Part shown: positions 44,870 through 53,604 of the stretch, one piece after another
How positions within the stretch are numbered: position 1 is the stretch's first letter
Layout: the number at the start of each line of letters is the position of its first letter
Source of the DNA: Actinomadura sp. J1-007
GTDB taxonomy: Bacteria > Actinomycetota > Actinomycetes > Streptosporangiales > Streptosporangiaceae
Assembly (NCBI RefSeq): GCF_009793335.1
Contig: NZ_WING01000002.1
Location: 558,001 to 622,000, forward strand
DNA length: 64,000 bases
Reading direction: 5' to 3'
The notes under the pieces: model-generated
The model's database searches: none
What the model was told of the DNA's origin: nothing
Seen by the model: only the letters and a program-made list of their open reading frames with translations
Made by a program: the position numbers and the translations under genes

Positions 44870-45589
44870 TCAGGCCGCCGCCGAACCGCGCTCCCTGAGC
44901 ATGCCGTTCATCAGGTCGATCTCGGACCGCTGGCCGGTGACCATGGTGCGCGCCAGGGCCCTGACGCGGGCGTGGCCGGTACGGGTCAGGACCGCCTCGG
45001 CCATGGCCACGCCGCCCCGGTGGTGGGCGATCATCAGCCGCAGGAACATCACCTCGGCGGAACGCCCCGAGGCGCGCTCCAGCCCGGCGAGCTGCTCCCG
45101 CGTGGCCATCCCCGGCATCCGCGCCCCGTCGCCGTCCGGCGCGGGGGAGGGTGCGGACGCGGACGCCGCGCCGTGCCCGGGGTGCCCCGCCATCCAGCGC
45201 ATCGGGCCGCCGGGGTCGGTCTTCGGCACGTCCCACTCGTCCAGCCAGGCGGTCATCATGCCGATCTGGGCCGACTGCGTGGTGATGATGTCGTACGCCA
45301 GCAGCCTGGTCGCCGGGTCCCGCGTCCGGTCCCGGACGATGAACGACATCCGTACCGCCTGCGCGTGGTGCGCGCTCATGTCCCGCGCGAAACCCGCCTC
45401 GGCGCTCTCGTTCCCCGGCGGACCGGACCCGAGCGCCGACCTGCCCGCGAGAACGGCGGCGACGAGCAGGACGGCCACCGCCACGATGACGGTCGCCCTC
45501 CGTCCCTTCCGCGCGCGCGGAAGGGACGGAGGGTCCACGGGCTCCTCGCGGACGGCTCCCGGGTCCTCAGAGCCCTCCTGGACGGTCAC
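44870..45589 (-). CDS. DUF305 membrane-anchored protein
   Basis: A protein of 239 residues. A Pro/Arg-rich cytoplasmic start precedes one helix (ATVIVAVAVLLVAAVLAGRS). The extracytoplasmic DUF305 helical domain has paired His motifs, DMSAHHAQAVRMS and MIAHHRGGVAMAE, plus Met-rich stretches (MMTAWLDEW, GPMRWMAGHPGHG). The His/Met content suggests copper or other metal binding, which is inference. GTG 45589 overlaps the stop of the DUF3105 gene by 4 bp, so the two are coupled. Confidence 0.85.
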   Translation of the reverse strand: MTVQEGSEDPGAVREEPVDPPSLPRARKGRRATVIVAVAVLLVAAVLAGRSALGSGPPGNESAEAGFARDMSAHHAQAVRMSFIVRDRTRDPATRLLAYDIITTQSAQIGMMTAWLDEWDVPKTDPGGPMRWMAGHPGHGAASASAPSPAPDGDGARMPGMATREQLAGLERASGRSAEVMFLRLMIAHHRGGVAMAEAVLTRTGHARVRALARTMVTGQRSEIDLMNGMLRERGSAAA

Positions 45590-46212
45590 GGGGTGTCCTT
45601 GGCCCCGTCGCAGGCCGCGCCGGGCTCCTGCGTCTGCGGGCCCTTCACGAACGCCCGCAGGAACGCGTCCACCCGCTGGTCGGACGCGTTCTGGAGCTTG
45701 AGCTGCTTGCCCCAGGCGGTGAGGACGACGGGCGCGTCGAGGCCCGGGTAGGGGCTCATCAGCGAGTAGTCGGTCGCGGACACCTTGTCCTTCAGGGCCT
45801 TCACCTGCGCGGCGGGCAGGTCGGGGCGGTACGCGACCCAGACGGCCCCGTGCTCCAGGGAGTGGACGGCGTTCTCGTTGCGGAGCTGCCGGTCGTAGAC
45901 GCGGGCGTCGCAGTTCTGCCACATCGGGTCGTGGGCGCCGCCCATCGGCGGGCTGGTGTCGTACTTGACCGGGCCGGTCGTGTGGTCGCGGCTCAGGCCG
46001 TTCTTCTCGACCAGCCCGGCGATGTCCGCCGAGCCGGAACCGGACCCGGACGCCGACGACGGCCGGGTCTGGAGGAAGGCGTACGAGATCGCGACGATCG
46101 CCACCACGCCGATCACGGCGAAGAAGGCGATGCCTCCCCACGGCACCTGCCGTTCGGTGAGGGCGTTGGGCCGGGCTTTCCCGGCGCGCGCGTTGCGGGC
46201 GCTCTTGGACAT
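45586..46212 (-). CDS. DUF3105 membrane-anchored protein
   Basis: A protein of 208 residues with a basic N-terminus, one helix (IAFFAVIGVVAIVAISYAFL) and an outside domain with the DUF3105 pattern YDTSPPMGGAHDPMWQNC, then HSLEHGAVWVAYRPDLP. The His, Met and Cys residues in these motifs could bind metal. It is paired with the DUF305 gene downstream, as is common in Actinobacteria. The function is undefined; a role in metal or redox homeostasis of the cell envelope is plausible. Confidence 0.85.
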   Translation of the reverse strand: MSKSARNARAGKARPNALTERQVPWGGIAFFAVIGVVAIVAISYAFLQTRPSSASGSGSGSADIAGLVEKNGLSRDHTTGPVKYDTSPPMGGAHDPMWQNCDARVYDRQLRNENAVHSLEHGAVWVAYRPDLPAAQVKALKDKVSATDYSLMSPYPGLDAPVVLTAWGKQLKLQNASDQRVDAFLRAFVKGPQTQEPGAACDGAKDTP

Positions 46213-46278
46213 GCGTGTATTCCTCTCAGGGATGCTGAGCCGGGTTGTGACGGGACGTGGGCCTTTACGGCCGCGTCA

Positions 46279-46773
46279 TCACAGCCGGAGCACCTGGAGA
46301 GAGGAGAGGGACGGCGGGGAGGGCACGCCGGCGGGCGGCGGCGCGAGCGTCCAGCCGTTCCGCGCGGCCAGCCGGAGCCGCGAACGCCCCGGGGAGGACG
46401 CGAGGGCGAGGACGAGGAACGTCAGCAGGACGGCCAGGCACAGGCAGGCGTCCAGCGGGCTGAGCGGCGGCGCCTTCATCGGAACGGTCGGCGACGCGTA
46501 CGGAGCGGACGGCTGCGAGGCGGGCGCCGGGGCGGGCACAGCGGCGAGGGCCGAGGCGGTCGCGTCCGGGGACGTGCGGGGGACCTCATGGGTCCGCTCC
46601 GGCGCCGACGCGGCGATCGCGGACGGGCCGCCGAGGTCGTGCTCGGTGCAGATCCGCATGGGCGGGGCGTGGCCCAGCCCGTAGCTGAAGACGAGCCCGG
46701 CCACGACGAGCAGCGCCACGAGCAGGCCGGCCTGCCCATGGCGCCGACGCCAGGTCGTCCCGGTCACCGTCAC
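46279..46773 (-). CDS. Small two-helix membrane protein, DUF6153-like
   Basis: A protein of 164 residues. Helices lie at GLLVALLVVAGLVFSYGLGH and ACLCLAVLLTFLVLALASS, joined by a Ser/Ala/Pro-rich loop of about 70 residues. The CLAVL segment, and the position just upstream of DUF3105 and DUF305 genes on the same strand, resemble DUF6153 proteins. The start could be either of two GTG codons (46773 or 46767). A 66-bp gap separates it from the DUF3105 gene. Confidence 0.55.
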   Translation of the reverse strand: MTVTGTTWRRRHGQAGLLVALLVVAGLVFSYGLGHAPPMRICTEHDLGGPSAIAASAPERTHEVPRTSPDATASALAAVPAPAPASQPSAPYASPTVPMKAPPLSPLDACLCLAVLLTFLVLALASSPGRSRLRLAARNGWTLAPPPAGVPSPPSLSSLQVLRL

Positions 46774-46920
46774 GCTCCAGATTTCCGCTTCCGGGCCTTA
46801 CCAACGCCGCAGGGCCGGGCAGGGTTCCCGCGCCGCCGGAAGGGCGGGCCCGCCTGGGACCTGAGGGGGATTCCAGGACCCTTCGGACGTACGAGGGCGT
46901 CCGGCTCCGGAGCCCCGAAG

Positions 46921-48003
46921 ATGGAAGGCATGCGGCGTTCGGCGGATTCGGGGGCGATGCCGTGGACCGGCCGGAGACTCCTCGCCCTGCTGGCCTCGGC
47001 CGGGCTCCAGGTCGCCCTCATGGCGACGCTGCTCGGCCTGTACGGGTACGGGCGGCACCTCGCGGACGGCCGCCCGGACGAGGCGTTCGGCAACGCGCGC
47101 CGGCTCTGGGACCTCGAAAGGACGCTCGGCCTGCCCGACGAGTCGTCCTTCCAGCGCTGGGCCCTCGGCTGGGACCGCTGGGTCCGGATCGCCAACGAGT
47201 ACTACGTCCGCGTCCATTTCCCGGCCAGCGTGCTGTTCATGGCGTGGGTGTGGTTCCTGCGCCGCCGGGCCTGGCCGCGCGTGCGCGCGATCGTCGTCGG
47301 CTCCGCCGCCGTCGCGCTGCTGGTGCACTTCCTGTACCCGCTCGCCCCGCCCCGGATGCTCTCCGGGCACGGCCTCGTCGACCTGATGACCGTGTACGGC
47401 CCGAGCGCGTACGCCAACGAGCCGGGCCAGGGCATGAGCAACCAGTTCGCCGCGATGCCGTCCCTGCACGTCGGCTGGGCGCTGATGGTCGCGTGGGGCG
47501 TGGTCCGCTACGGGCGCGGCCGGTGGCGGCACCTGATCGTCCTCCACCCGGTGGTCACGCTCCTGGTGGTCGTCCTGACCGCCAACCACTACTGGCTGGA
47601 CGGCGCGGTCGGCGCCGCGATCGTCCTCGGATGCGTCGCCGCCACCGCCCACCTCCCCGCCCACCGCGACGGCGAGGGCCGCGACGGCGCGGGCCATGAC
47701 GGCGCGGGCCATGACGGCGCGGCCCATGACGGCGCGGCCCATGACGGCGCGGGGCGCGACGGCGCGGCCCTTGACGGCGCGGGCCATGACGGCGCGGGCC
47801 ATGACGGCGCGGCCTGCGACGGCGCGGTCCATGACCGCGCGGTCCATGACCGCGCGGGCCGCGACGGCACGGGCCATGGCGGCACGGGCCGCGACGGCGA
47901 CGACCGCGATGGCGCGGGGCGCGACGGCGGCGACCGCGATGGCGCGGGGTGCGACGGCGGACGGCCGGGAATGTCCGCACGGCGAGATAGTGTCGGAGAG
48001 TGA
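46921..48003 (+). CDS. PAP2-superfamily membrane phosphatase with pentapeptide-repeat tail
   Basis: A protein of 360 residues. The first 247 form a polytopic PAP2 (inositolphosphotransferase Aur1/Ipt1-like) domain. The core shows FLYPLAPPRML, MPSLHVGWALMVAWG and TANHYWLDGAVGAAIVLG, which hold the His residues of the C2 and C3 phosphatase motifs. Residues 248-347 are 20 tandem copies of a five-residue unit like GHDGA encoded by 15-bp repeats. ATG 46921 or 46930 may start it. Its TGA overlaps the GTG of the rarA gene. The substrate is probably a lipid phosphate. Confidence 0.82.
   Translation: MEGMRRSADSGAMPWTGRRLLALLASAGLQVALMATLLGLYGYGRHLADGRPDEAFGNARRLWDLERTLGLPDESSFQRWALGWDRWVRIANEYYVRVHFPASVLFMAWVWFLRRRAWPRVRAIVVGSAAVALLVHFLYPLAPPRMLSGHGLVDLMTVYGPSAYANEPGQGMSNQFAAMPSLHVGWALMVAWGVVRYGRGRWRHLIVLHPVVTLLVVVLTANHYWLDGAVGAAIVLGCVAATAHLPAHRDGEGRDGAGHDGAGHDGAAHDGAAHDGAGRDGAALDGAGHDGAGHDGAACDGAVHDRAVHDRAGRDGTGHGGTGRDGDDRDGAGRDGGDRDGAGCDGGRPGMSARRDSVGE
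47662..47961 (+). repeat. 20-unit 15-bp tandem repeat inside the PAP2 gene
   Basis: Twenty in-frame units of 15 bp, consensus GGC-CAT-GAC-GGC-GCG with the second codon often CGC, encode X-(H/R)-D-G-A. Units near the start and middle are almost identical (GHDGA, AHDGA). Those toward the end diverge (VHDRA, GHGGT, DRDGA, GCDGG). The period is a multiple of three, so copy-number change would keep the frame. Confidence 0.95.
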
Positions 48004-49441
48004 CCAAGAGGGGTGAACCGGGCCTCGCGGAGGGGCTTTTCGACGACCCGGCCGCCGACGAGCCCGCGCCGGGCGCGCCCGCCGCGTCCGCCGCGCCCTA
48101 CGCGTCCCCGCCGGGGGCGGGGGAGGCGCCGAGCAGCCGCTGGCCGTGCGGATGAGGCCGCGCGGGCTGGACGAGGTGGTCGGGCAGGCGCACCTGCTCG
48201 GGCCGGGCACGCCGATCCGGCAGCTCGTCGACCGCGACGTCCCCATGTCCCTGGTGCTGTGGGGGCCGCCCGGCACGGGGAAGACCACCCTGGCCACGGT
48301 CGTCAGCCACGCGACCAGCCGCCGCTTCGTGGAGATCTCCGCCGTCAGCGACGGGGTGAAGCGGGTCCGCGCCGAGATCGACCTGGCCCGCCGCGAGCTC
48401 GGCATGTCCGGGCGCCAGACGGTGCTGTTCGTCGACGAGGTGCACCGGTTCAACAAGGCCCAGCAGGACGCGCTGCTCCCCGCCGTCGAGAACCGCTGGG
48501 TCTCGTTCATCGGCGCCACCACCGAGAACCCGTTCTTCTCCGTGATCAGCCCGCTGCTGTCGCGCTCGCTCCTGCTCACCCTCGAACCGCTCGGCGAGGA
48601 CGACCTGCGCGAGGTCGTCCGCCGGGCCCTCGCCGACGAGCGGGGCCTCGCCGGGGCGCACGAGCTCGACCCCGCCGCCGAGGACCACCTGATCAGGCTC
48701 GCGGGCGGCGACGCGCGCCGCACGCTGACCTACCTGGAGGCCGCCGCGCTCGTCGTGGAGGAGGGCCGCCCGATAGACGCCGACGTGCTCGAACGCGCCG
48801 TCGACCGGGCCGCCGTCCGCTACGACCGCGAGGGCGACCAGCACTACGACGTCATCAGCGCGTTCATCAAGAGCATCCGCGGCAGCGACGTGGACGCGGC
48901 GCTGCACTACCTCGCCCGCATGATCGAGGCCGGCGAGGACCCGAGGTTCGTCGCCCGGCGGCTCATCGTGCACGCCAGCGAGGACGTCGGCATGGCCGAC
49001 CCGACCGCGCTCCAGACCGCGATCGCCGCCGCGCAGGCCGTCGAGTTCGTGGGGCTGCCCGAGGCGCGCATCAACCTCGCGCAGGCGGTGATCCACCTGT
49101 CCCTCGCGCCCAAGTCCAACGCGGTGATCACGGCGGTGGACGAGGCGCTCGGCGACGTCCGCAAGGGCCTCGCCGGCCCCGTCCCGGGGCACCTGCGCGA
49201 CGCGCACTACAAGGGCGCGGCCAAGGTCGGGCACGGCAAGGGCTACCGCTACGCCCACAACCACCCCGGCGGGGTCGTCCGCCAGCAGTACGCCCCCGAC
49301 GCCGTCGACGGCCGCGAGTACTACCGGCCGACGCGGCACGGCGCCGAGGCGCGCTTCACCGAGGTCCTGGCGCGCATCCGCTCCGTTCTGCGGGGTGAGG
49401 GAGGCAAGGGAGCCAAGGGCGGCGACGGGCCGGGCCGGTGA
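48000..49441 (+). CDS. rarA: Replication-associated recombination protein A (RarA/MgsA), frameshifted near N-terminus
   Basis: An AAA+ clamp-loader-like ATPase acting at stalled forks. Walker A is WGPPGTGKTTLA and Walker B is LFVDEVHRFNKAQQDALLP. Then come GATTENPFFSVISPLLSR and the C-terminal helical domain ending near GREYYRPTRHG. GTG 48000, overlapping the PAP2 stop, begins MTKRGEPGLAEGLFDDPAAD; the domain from EQPLAVRMRPRGLDEVVGQ lies in the next frame. One extra G in 48113-48123 (two GGGGG runs) joins them into about 480 residues. The alternative is a bare start at GTG 48140 or ATG 48146 without a ribosome site. Confidence 0.88.
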
Positions 49442-49641
49442 TCCCGCCGATCCGGGCCCGCGCCCGGTAGCCTGCCCGCAGGACCCGCGTGCCGGGCGGC
49501 GGGCCGCACGCCGGTGCGCGGCGGGCCCGCGGCCGGCCCGGACGGGGTGTTTCGGCCCGGCACGGCCGGGACCTCCGCCCACGGTAGGGTCTGTCTGACC
49601 GAATCCGGCCCGAGCCGAACCCACAGCGAACGGAAGCCCTG

Positions 49642-50055
49642 ATGCTCACAGGTGGACAGCTAGCAGGTCTCATCGTGGCCGTGTTCTGGGCGGTCCTGGT
49701 GTCCTTCCTCGCTTTCACCCTGCTCAAACTCGCCCGCCTCCTCCGCGACGCGGGACGGCTGGTCGCCGACATCGGCGACCAGGCGGGCCCGCTGATGGAG
49801 GACATGACCCGCACCGTCCGGCGCGCCAACGAGCAGCTCGGCCGCACCGACATGATCACCAAGCAGGTCGCCGGGGTCACCCAGAACGTCTCGGCGGTCA
49901 CCACCGTGATGACCTCCGTGGTCGGCGGTCCGCTCGTGAAGGCCGCCGCGTTCTCCTACGGGGTCCGCAAGGCCCTGCACCGCGACGGCGAGGAGCGCGG
50001 CGGCGAGGGCCGCCCGCAGCTTCCCGCGCGCTCCTCCGGCAAGGGGCGCCGCTGA
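49642..50055 (+). CDS. DUF948 membrane protein
   Basis: A protein of 137 residues with one N-terminal helix (GLIVAVFWAVLVSFLAFTLL). A helical domain with the DUF948 pattern follows: LRDAGRLVADIGDQAGPLM, then an amphipathic stretch ending in VVGGPLVKAAAFSYGVRKAL. The tail is charged. Such proteins precede alaS in many actinomycetes, together with a DUF6167 gene as here. A TAGGGT -10-like box is at 49585-49590. Function is unknown. Confidence 0.85.
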   Translation: MLTGGQLAGLIVAVFWAVLVSFLAFTLLKLARLLRDAGRLVADIGDQAGPLMEDMTRTVRRANEQLGRTDMITKQVAGVTQNVSAVTTVMTSVVGGPLVKAAAFSYGVRKALHRDGEERGGEGRPQLPARSSGKGRR

Positions 50056-50095
50056 TGCGCGGCGCGCCCGTACGCGGCGGGCGGGGCGAGGCGGC

Positions 50096-50415
50096 GTGAA
50101 GCGGCTGTTCTGGCTCTCGCTGGGAGCGGGCGCGGGCGTCTACGCGACGCACCGCGTCAAGCGCAAGGTCGAACGGTTCGCGCGCACCTGGTCGCCCGAG
50201 GGCGTCGCCGCCCGCGCGGTCGACGCGGGGCAGGGCGCCGGGCAGCGGTTGAGGCTTTTCGCGGACGACGTCCGTACCGAGATGCGGGCCCGCGAAGAGG
50301 AGCTGCGCGAGGCCGTCGCGATGGACCAGGCTCCCCCGAGACCGAGGGCCCCGCGCGCCGCCGGGTCCTCAGAGCGCGTTACACGATCATCGACGACGAC
50401 AAGGATGGCCACTGA
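50096..50415 (+). CDS. DUF6167-type small protein, frameshifted near its C-terminus
   Basis: A protein of about 106 residues that starts KRLFWLSLGAGAGVYATHRV, with a short N-terminal hydrophobic helix, and continues as a charged helix (VRTEMRAREEELREAVAMDQ). In the present sequence the frame then runs on through alaS. One added C in the CCCCC run 50333-50337 gives the expected ending APPETEGPARRRVLRARYTI followed by IDDDKDGH and TGA at 50415, just 2 bp before alaS. A sequence error is likely. Function is unknown. Confidence 0.75.
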
Positions 50416-50417
50416 TC

Positions 50418-53087
50418 ATGGAGTCGGCAGAGGTCGCACGCCGCTTCCTCAAGTTCTACGAAGAGCGCGGGCACACCGTGGTGCCCTCGGCCAGCCTGAT
50501 CGCCGAGGACCCGACCCTGCTGCTGGTGAACGCGGGCATGGTCCCGTTCAAGCCGTACTTCCTCGGCCAGCGCACGCCGCCGTCGCAGCGGATGACCAGC
50601 GCCCAGAAGTGCGTGCGGACGCCCGACATCGAGGAGGTCGGCAAGACCACCCGGCACGCCACGTTCTTCCAGATGCTGGGCAACTTCTCCATCGGCGACT
50701 ACTTCAAGGAGCAGGCGATCCCGTTCGCCTGGGACCTGCTGACGCGGTCCGAGGCCGACGGCGGGTTCGGGTTCCCCGAGGAGAGGCTCTGGGCCACCGT
50801 CTACACCGACGACGACGAGGCCCAGGACATCTGGCACAAGAAGGTCGGCGTCCCCCTCGACCGCATCCAGCGGCGCGGCATGGAGGACAACTTCTGGTCG
50901 ATGGGCGTCCCCGGCCCGTGCGGGCCCTGCTCGGAGATCTACTACGACCGGGGCCCCGAGTACGGGCGCGAGGGCGGCCCGGTCGCCGACGAGGACCGCT
51001 ACCTCGAAGTGTGGAACCTCGTGTTCATGCAGTTCGAGCGCGGCCCGGGGGAGGGCAAGGACGACTTCCCGATCCTCGGCGACCTGCCGTCCAAGAACAT
51101 CGACACCGGCATGGGCCTGGAGCGCATGGCGGCGATCCTCCAGGGCGTCGACAACATCTACGAGACCGACACCCTGTGGAAGGTCCTCGACCGCGCCGCC
51201 GGCCTGACCGGCACGGGCTACGGCCGCGACCAGCGCGACGACGTGTCGCTGCGCGTCGTCGCCGACCACGTCCGCTCCGGCACGATGATGGTCGCCGACG
51301 GGATCCGTCCCGGCAACGAGGGCCGCGGCTACGTGCTGCGCCGCATCCTGCGCCGCTCCATCCGCAACCTGCGGCTGCTCGGCGGCGAGGAGGCCGGGCT
51401 GATGCACGAGCTGACGTCGGTCGCGGTGCGGGCGATGGGCGAGCAGTACCCCGAGCTGATCCGCACGGCCGACAGCATCCACGCGGTGATCGACGCGGAG
51501 GAGGAGTCGTTCCTCCAGACGCTGCGCACCGGCACCGCGATCTTCGACACGGCGGTCGCCGAGACCCGGCGCTCCGGCGGCTCCGCGCTGCCGGGCGACC
51601 AGGCGTTCAAGCTGCACGACACCTACGGGTTCCCGATCGACCTGACGCTGGAGATGGCGTCGGAGGCGGGCCTGGAGGTGGACGAGGCGGGCTTCCGGCG
51701 GCTGATGGCCGAGCAGCGCGACCGCGCCAAGCGCGACGCGCGGGAGAAGAAGACCGGCAACCTCGACGTGTCGGTGCTGGACGAGATGCTGGGCCGCGCC
51801 GACGGCCGGGTCGAGTTCATCGGCTACAAGGACGTCCTCGGCGAGGCGCGCCTCGCCGGGCTGCTCGTCGGCGGCGCCAGCGTGCAGGCCGCCGGGGAGG
51901 GCGCGGAGGTCGAGGTCGTCCTCGACCGCACCCCGTTCTACGCCGAGGGCGGCGGCCAGCTCGCCGACCAGGGCCTGATCCGGCTCGGCAGCGGCGCGGT
52001 GATCGAGGTGGACGACGTGCAGTCGCCGCTCGCCGGGCTGATCGTGCACCGCGGGCGGGTCCGCAGCGGCGAGGCGCAGGTGGGCGACACCGCGTACGCC
52101 GAGATCGACGTCGACCGGCGGCGCGCGATCTCCCGCTCGCACACCGCGACGCACATGGTGCACGCCGGGTTCCGGCGCGCGCTCGGCGAGGGCGCGGCGC
52201 AGGCCGGGTCGGAGAACTCGCCGGGCCGGTTCCGCTTCGACTTCACCGCGTCGGGCGCGGTGCCGGTCAGCGTGCTGCGCGACGTCGAGGACGAGGTCAA
52301 CGACGTGCTGATCAACGACCTGGACGTGCGGGCGTTCCACACCTCGATCGACGAGGCCCGCGCGATGGGCGCGCTGGCCCTGTTCGGCGAGAAGTACGGC
52401 GACGAGGTGCGGGTCGTCGAGGTCGGCGACTACTCCCGCGAGCTGTGCGGCGGCACGCACGTCGCGCGCTCCGGGCAGCTCGGCCTGATCAAGGTGCTGG
52501 GCGAGTCGTCCATCGGCGCCGGGGTCCGCCGCGTCGAGGCCCTCGTCGGCATCGACGCGTTCCGGTTCTTGGCCCGCGAGAACGTGCTGGTCTCCCAGCT
52601 CGCCGAGCAGATGAAGGTCCGCAAGGAGGAGCTGCCCGAACGGATCTCCGGCGTGGTCACCCGGCTCCGCGACGCGGAGAAGGAGCTCGACCGGCTCCGT
52701 TCGCAGCAGATCCTCGCCGTCGCCGGTTCGCTCGCCGACGGCGCCCGCGACGTCAACGGCGTCGCGTTCGTCGGGCACCGCGCGCCCGACGGCACCGGCG
52801 CCGACGACCTGCGCAAGCTCGCGGTCGACGTGCGCGGGCGGCTGACGTCGCGGCCCGCCGTGGTGATGGTCGCGGGCGTGCCGAAGGACCGGCCCGTCGT
52901 GGTCGTCGCGGTCACCGAGGGCGCCCGCGAGCGCGGCCTGAAGGCCGGCGCACTGGTCGGCCTCGCCGCCAAGGCGCTCGGCGGGGGCGGCGGCGGCAAG
53001 GACGACCTCGCCCAGGGCGGGGGCGCGAACGCCGGGGCCCTCGGCGACGCGCTGGCCGCGGTCGAACGAGCAGTAGGGGCCGCGTGA
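50418..53087 (+). CDS. alaS: Alanyl-tRNA synthetase
   Basis: A class II synthetase of 889 residues. The catalytic domain shows LLLVNAGMVPFKPYFLG, RTPDIEEVGKTTRHATFFQM and YDRGPEYG. The editing domain carries the zinc-type motifs SHTATHMVHAGFRRALGEG and CGGTHVARSGQLG. A C-terminal DHHA1 domain of about 150 residues contains GGGGGKDDLAQGGG. The ATG at 50418 follows the DUF6167 stop by 2 bp, so it is translated with that small gene. Confidence 0.97.
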   Translation: MESAEVARRFLKFYEERGHTVVPSASLIAEDPTLLLVNAGMVPFKPYFLGQRTPPSQRMTSAQKCVRTPDIEEVGKTTRHATFFQMLGNFSIGDYFKEQAIPFAWDLLTRSEADGGFGFPEERLWATVYTDDDEAQDIWHKKVGVPLDRIQRRGMEDNFWSMGVPGPCGPCSEIYYDRGPEYGREGGPVADEDRYLEVWNLVFMQFERGPGEGKDDFPILGDLPSKNIDTGMGLERMAAILQGVDNIYETDTLWKVLDRAAGLTGTGYGRDQRDDVSLRVVADHVRSGTMMVADGIRPGNEGRGYVLRRILRRSIRNLRLLGGEEAGLMHELTSVAVRAMGEQYPELIRTADSIHAVIDAEEESFLQTLRTGTAIFDTAVAETRRSGGSALPGDQAFKLHDTYGFPIDLTLEMASEAGLEVDEAGFRRLMAEQRDRAKRDAREKKTGNLDVSVLDEMLGRADGRVEFIGYKDVLGEARLAGLLVGGASVQAAGEGAEVEVVLDRTPFYAEGGGQLADQGLIRLGSGAVIEVDDVQSPLAGLIVHRGRVRSGEAQVGDTAYAEIDVDRRRAISRSHTATHMVHAGFRRALGEGAAQAGSENSPGRFRFDFTASGAVPVSVLRDVEDEVNDVLINDLDVRAFHTSIDEARAMGALALFGEKYGDEVRVVEVGDYSRELCGGTHVARSGQLGLIKVLGESSIGAGVRRVEALVGIDAFRFLARENVLVSQLAEQMKVRKEELPERISGVVTRLRDAEKELDRLRSQQILAVAGSLADGARDVNGVAFVGHRAPDGTGADDLRKLAVDVRGRLTSRPAVVMVAGVPKDRPVVVVAVTEGARERGLKAGALVGLAAKALGGGGGGKDDLAQGGGANAGALGDALAAVERAVGAA

Positions 53088-53145
53088 ACCACCCGGCGGG
53101 CCTGAGACCCGCGCCGTGCCCGTTCCGGCCGTCCGGAGCGGTGCG

Positions 53146-53604
53146 ATGAGGCAGGGCGTCCGGCTCGGGGTCGACGTGGGCAGCGTGCGGATCGGCGTGG
53201 CCCGCTGCGACCCCGGCGGCGTCCTCGCCTCACCCCTGGAGACCGTCAGGAGCGGCAAGGGGGACATCGACCGCCTCGTCGCGCTCGTCGCCGAGCACGA
53301 GGCGATCGAGGTGGTCGTCGGGCTGCCGACGTCGCTGTCGGGCCGCGAGGGCCCGGCGGCGGGCAAGGCCCGCGCGTTCGCGCGCAGGCTGGCGGGCCGG
53401 CTCTCCCCGGAGACGGTCCGGCTGTACGACGAGCGGCTCACCACCGTCACGGCGGAGAGCGGGCTGCGCGCCGGCGGAGTCCACGGCCGGGCCCGGCGCC
53501 AGGTCGTCGATCAGGCCGCGGCGGCCGTCCTGCTCCAGGCGGCGCTGGACGGCGAACGGTTGACGGGGCGTCCCTCAGGCGAGATCGTCCGGGGAAGCGC
53601 ATGA
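53146..53604 (+). CDS. ruvX: Holliday junction resolvase-like nuclease YqgF
   Basis: An RNase H-fold protein of 152 residues involved in 16S rRNA maturation. Motifs include LGVDVGSVRIGVARCDPGG, EVVVGLPTSLSGREGPAA, LYDERLTTVTAE and the final acidic VVDQAAAAVLLQ. ATG 53146 is chosen because CCGGAG lies upstream and the protein then starts normally. Its stop overlaps the mltG ATG. It is the second gene of the alaS-ruvX-mltG-aroE operon. Confidence 0.92.
   Translation: MRQGVRLGVDVGSVRIGVARCDPGGVLASPLETVRSGKGDIDRLVALVAEHEAIEVVVGLPTSLSGREGPAAGKARAFARRLAGRLSPETVRLYDERLTTVTAESGLRAGGVHGRARRQVVDQAAAAVLLQAALDGERLTGRPSGEIVRGSA

Noticed and set aside
47662..47961. CRISPR-like array
   Set aside because: The units are 15 bp, contiguous without spacers, in frame, and part of the PAP2 coding sequence.
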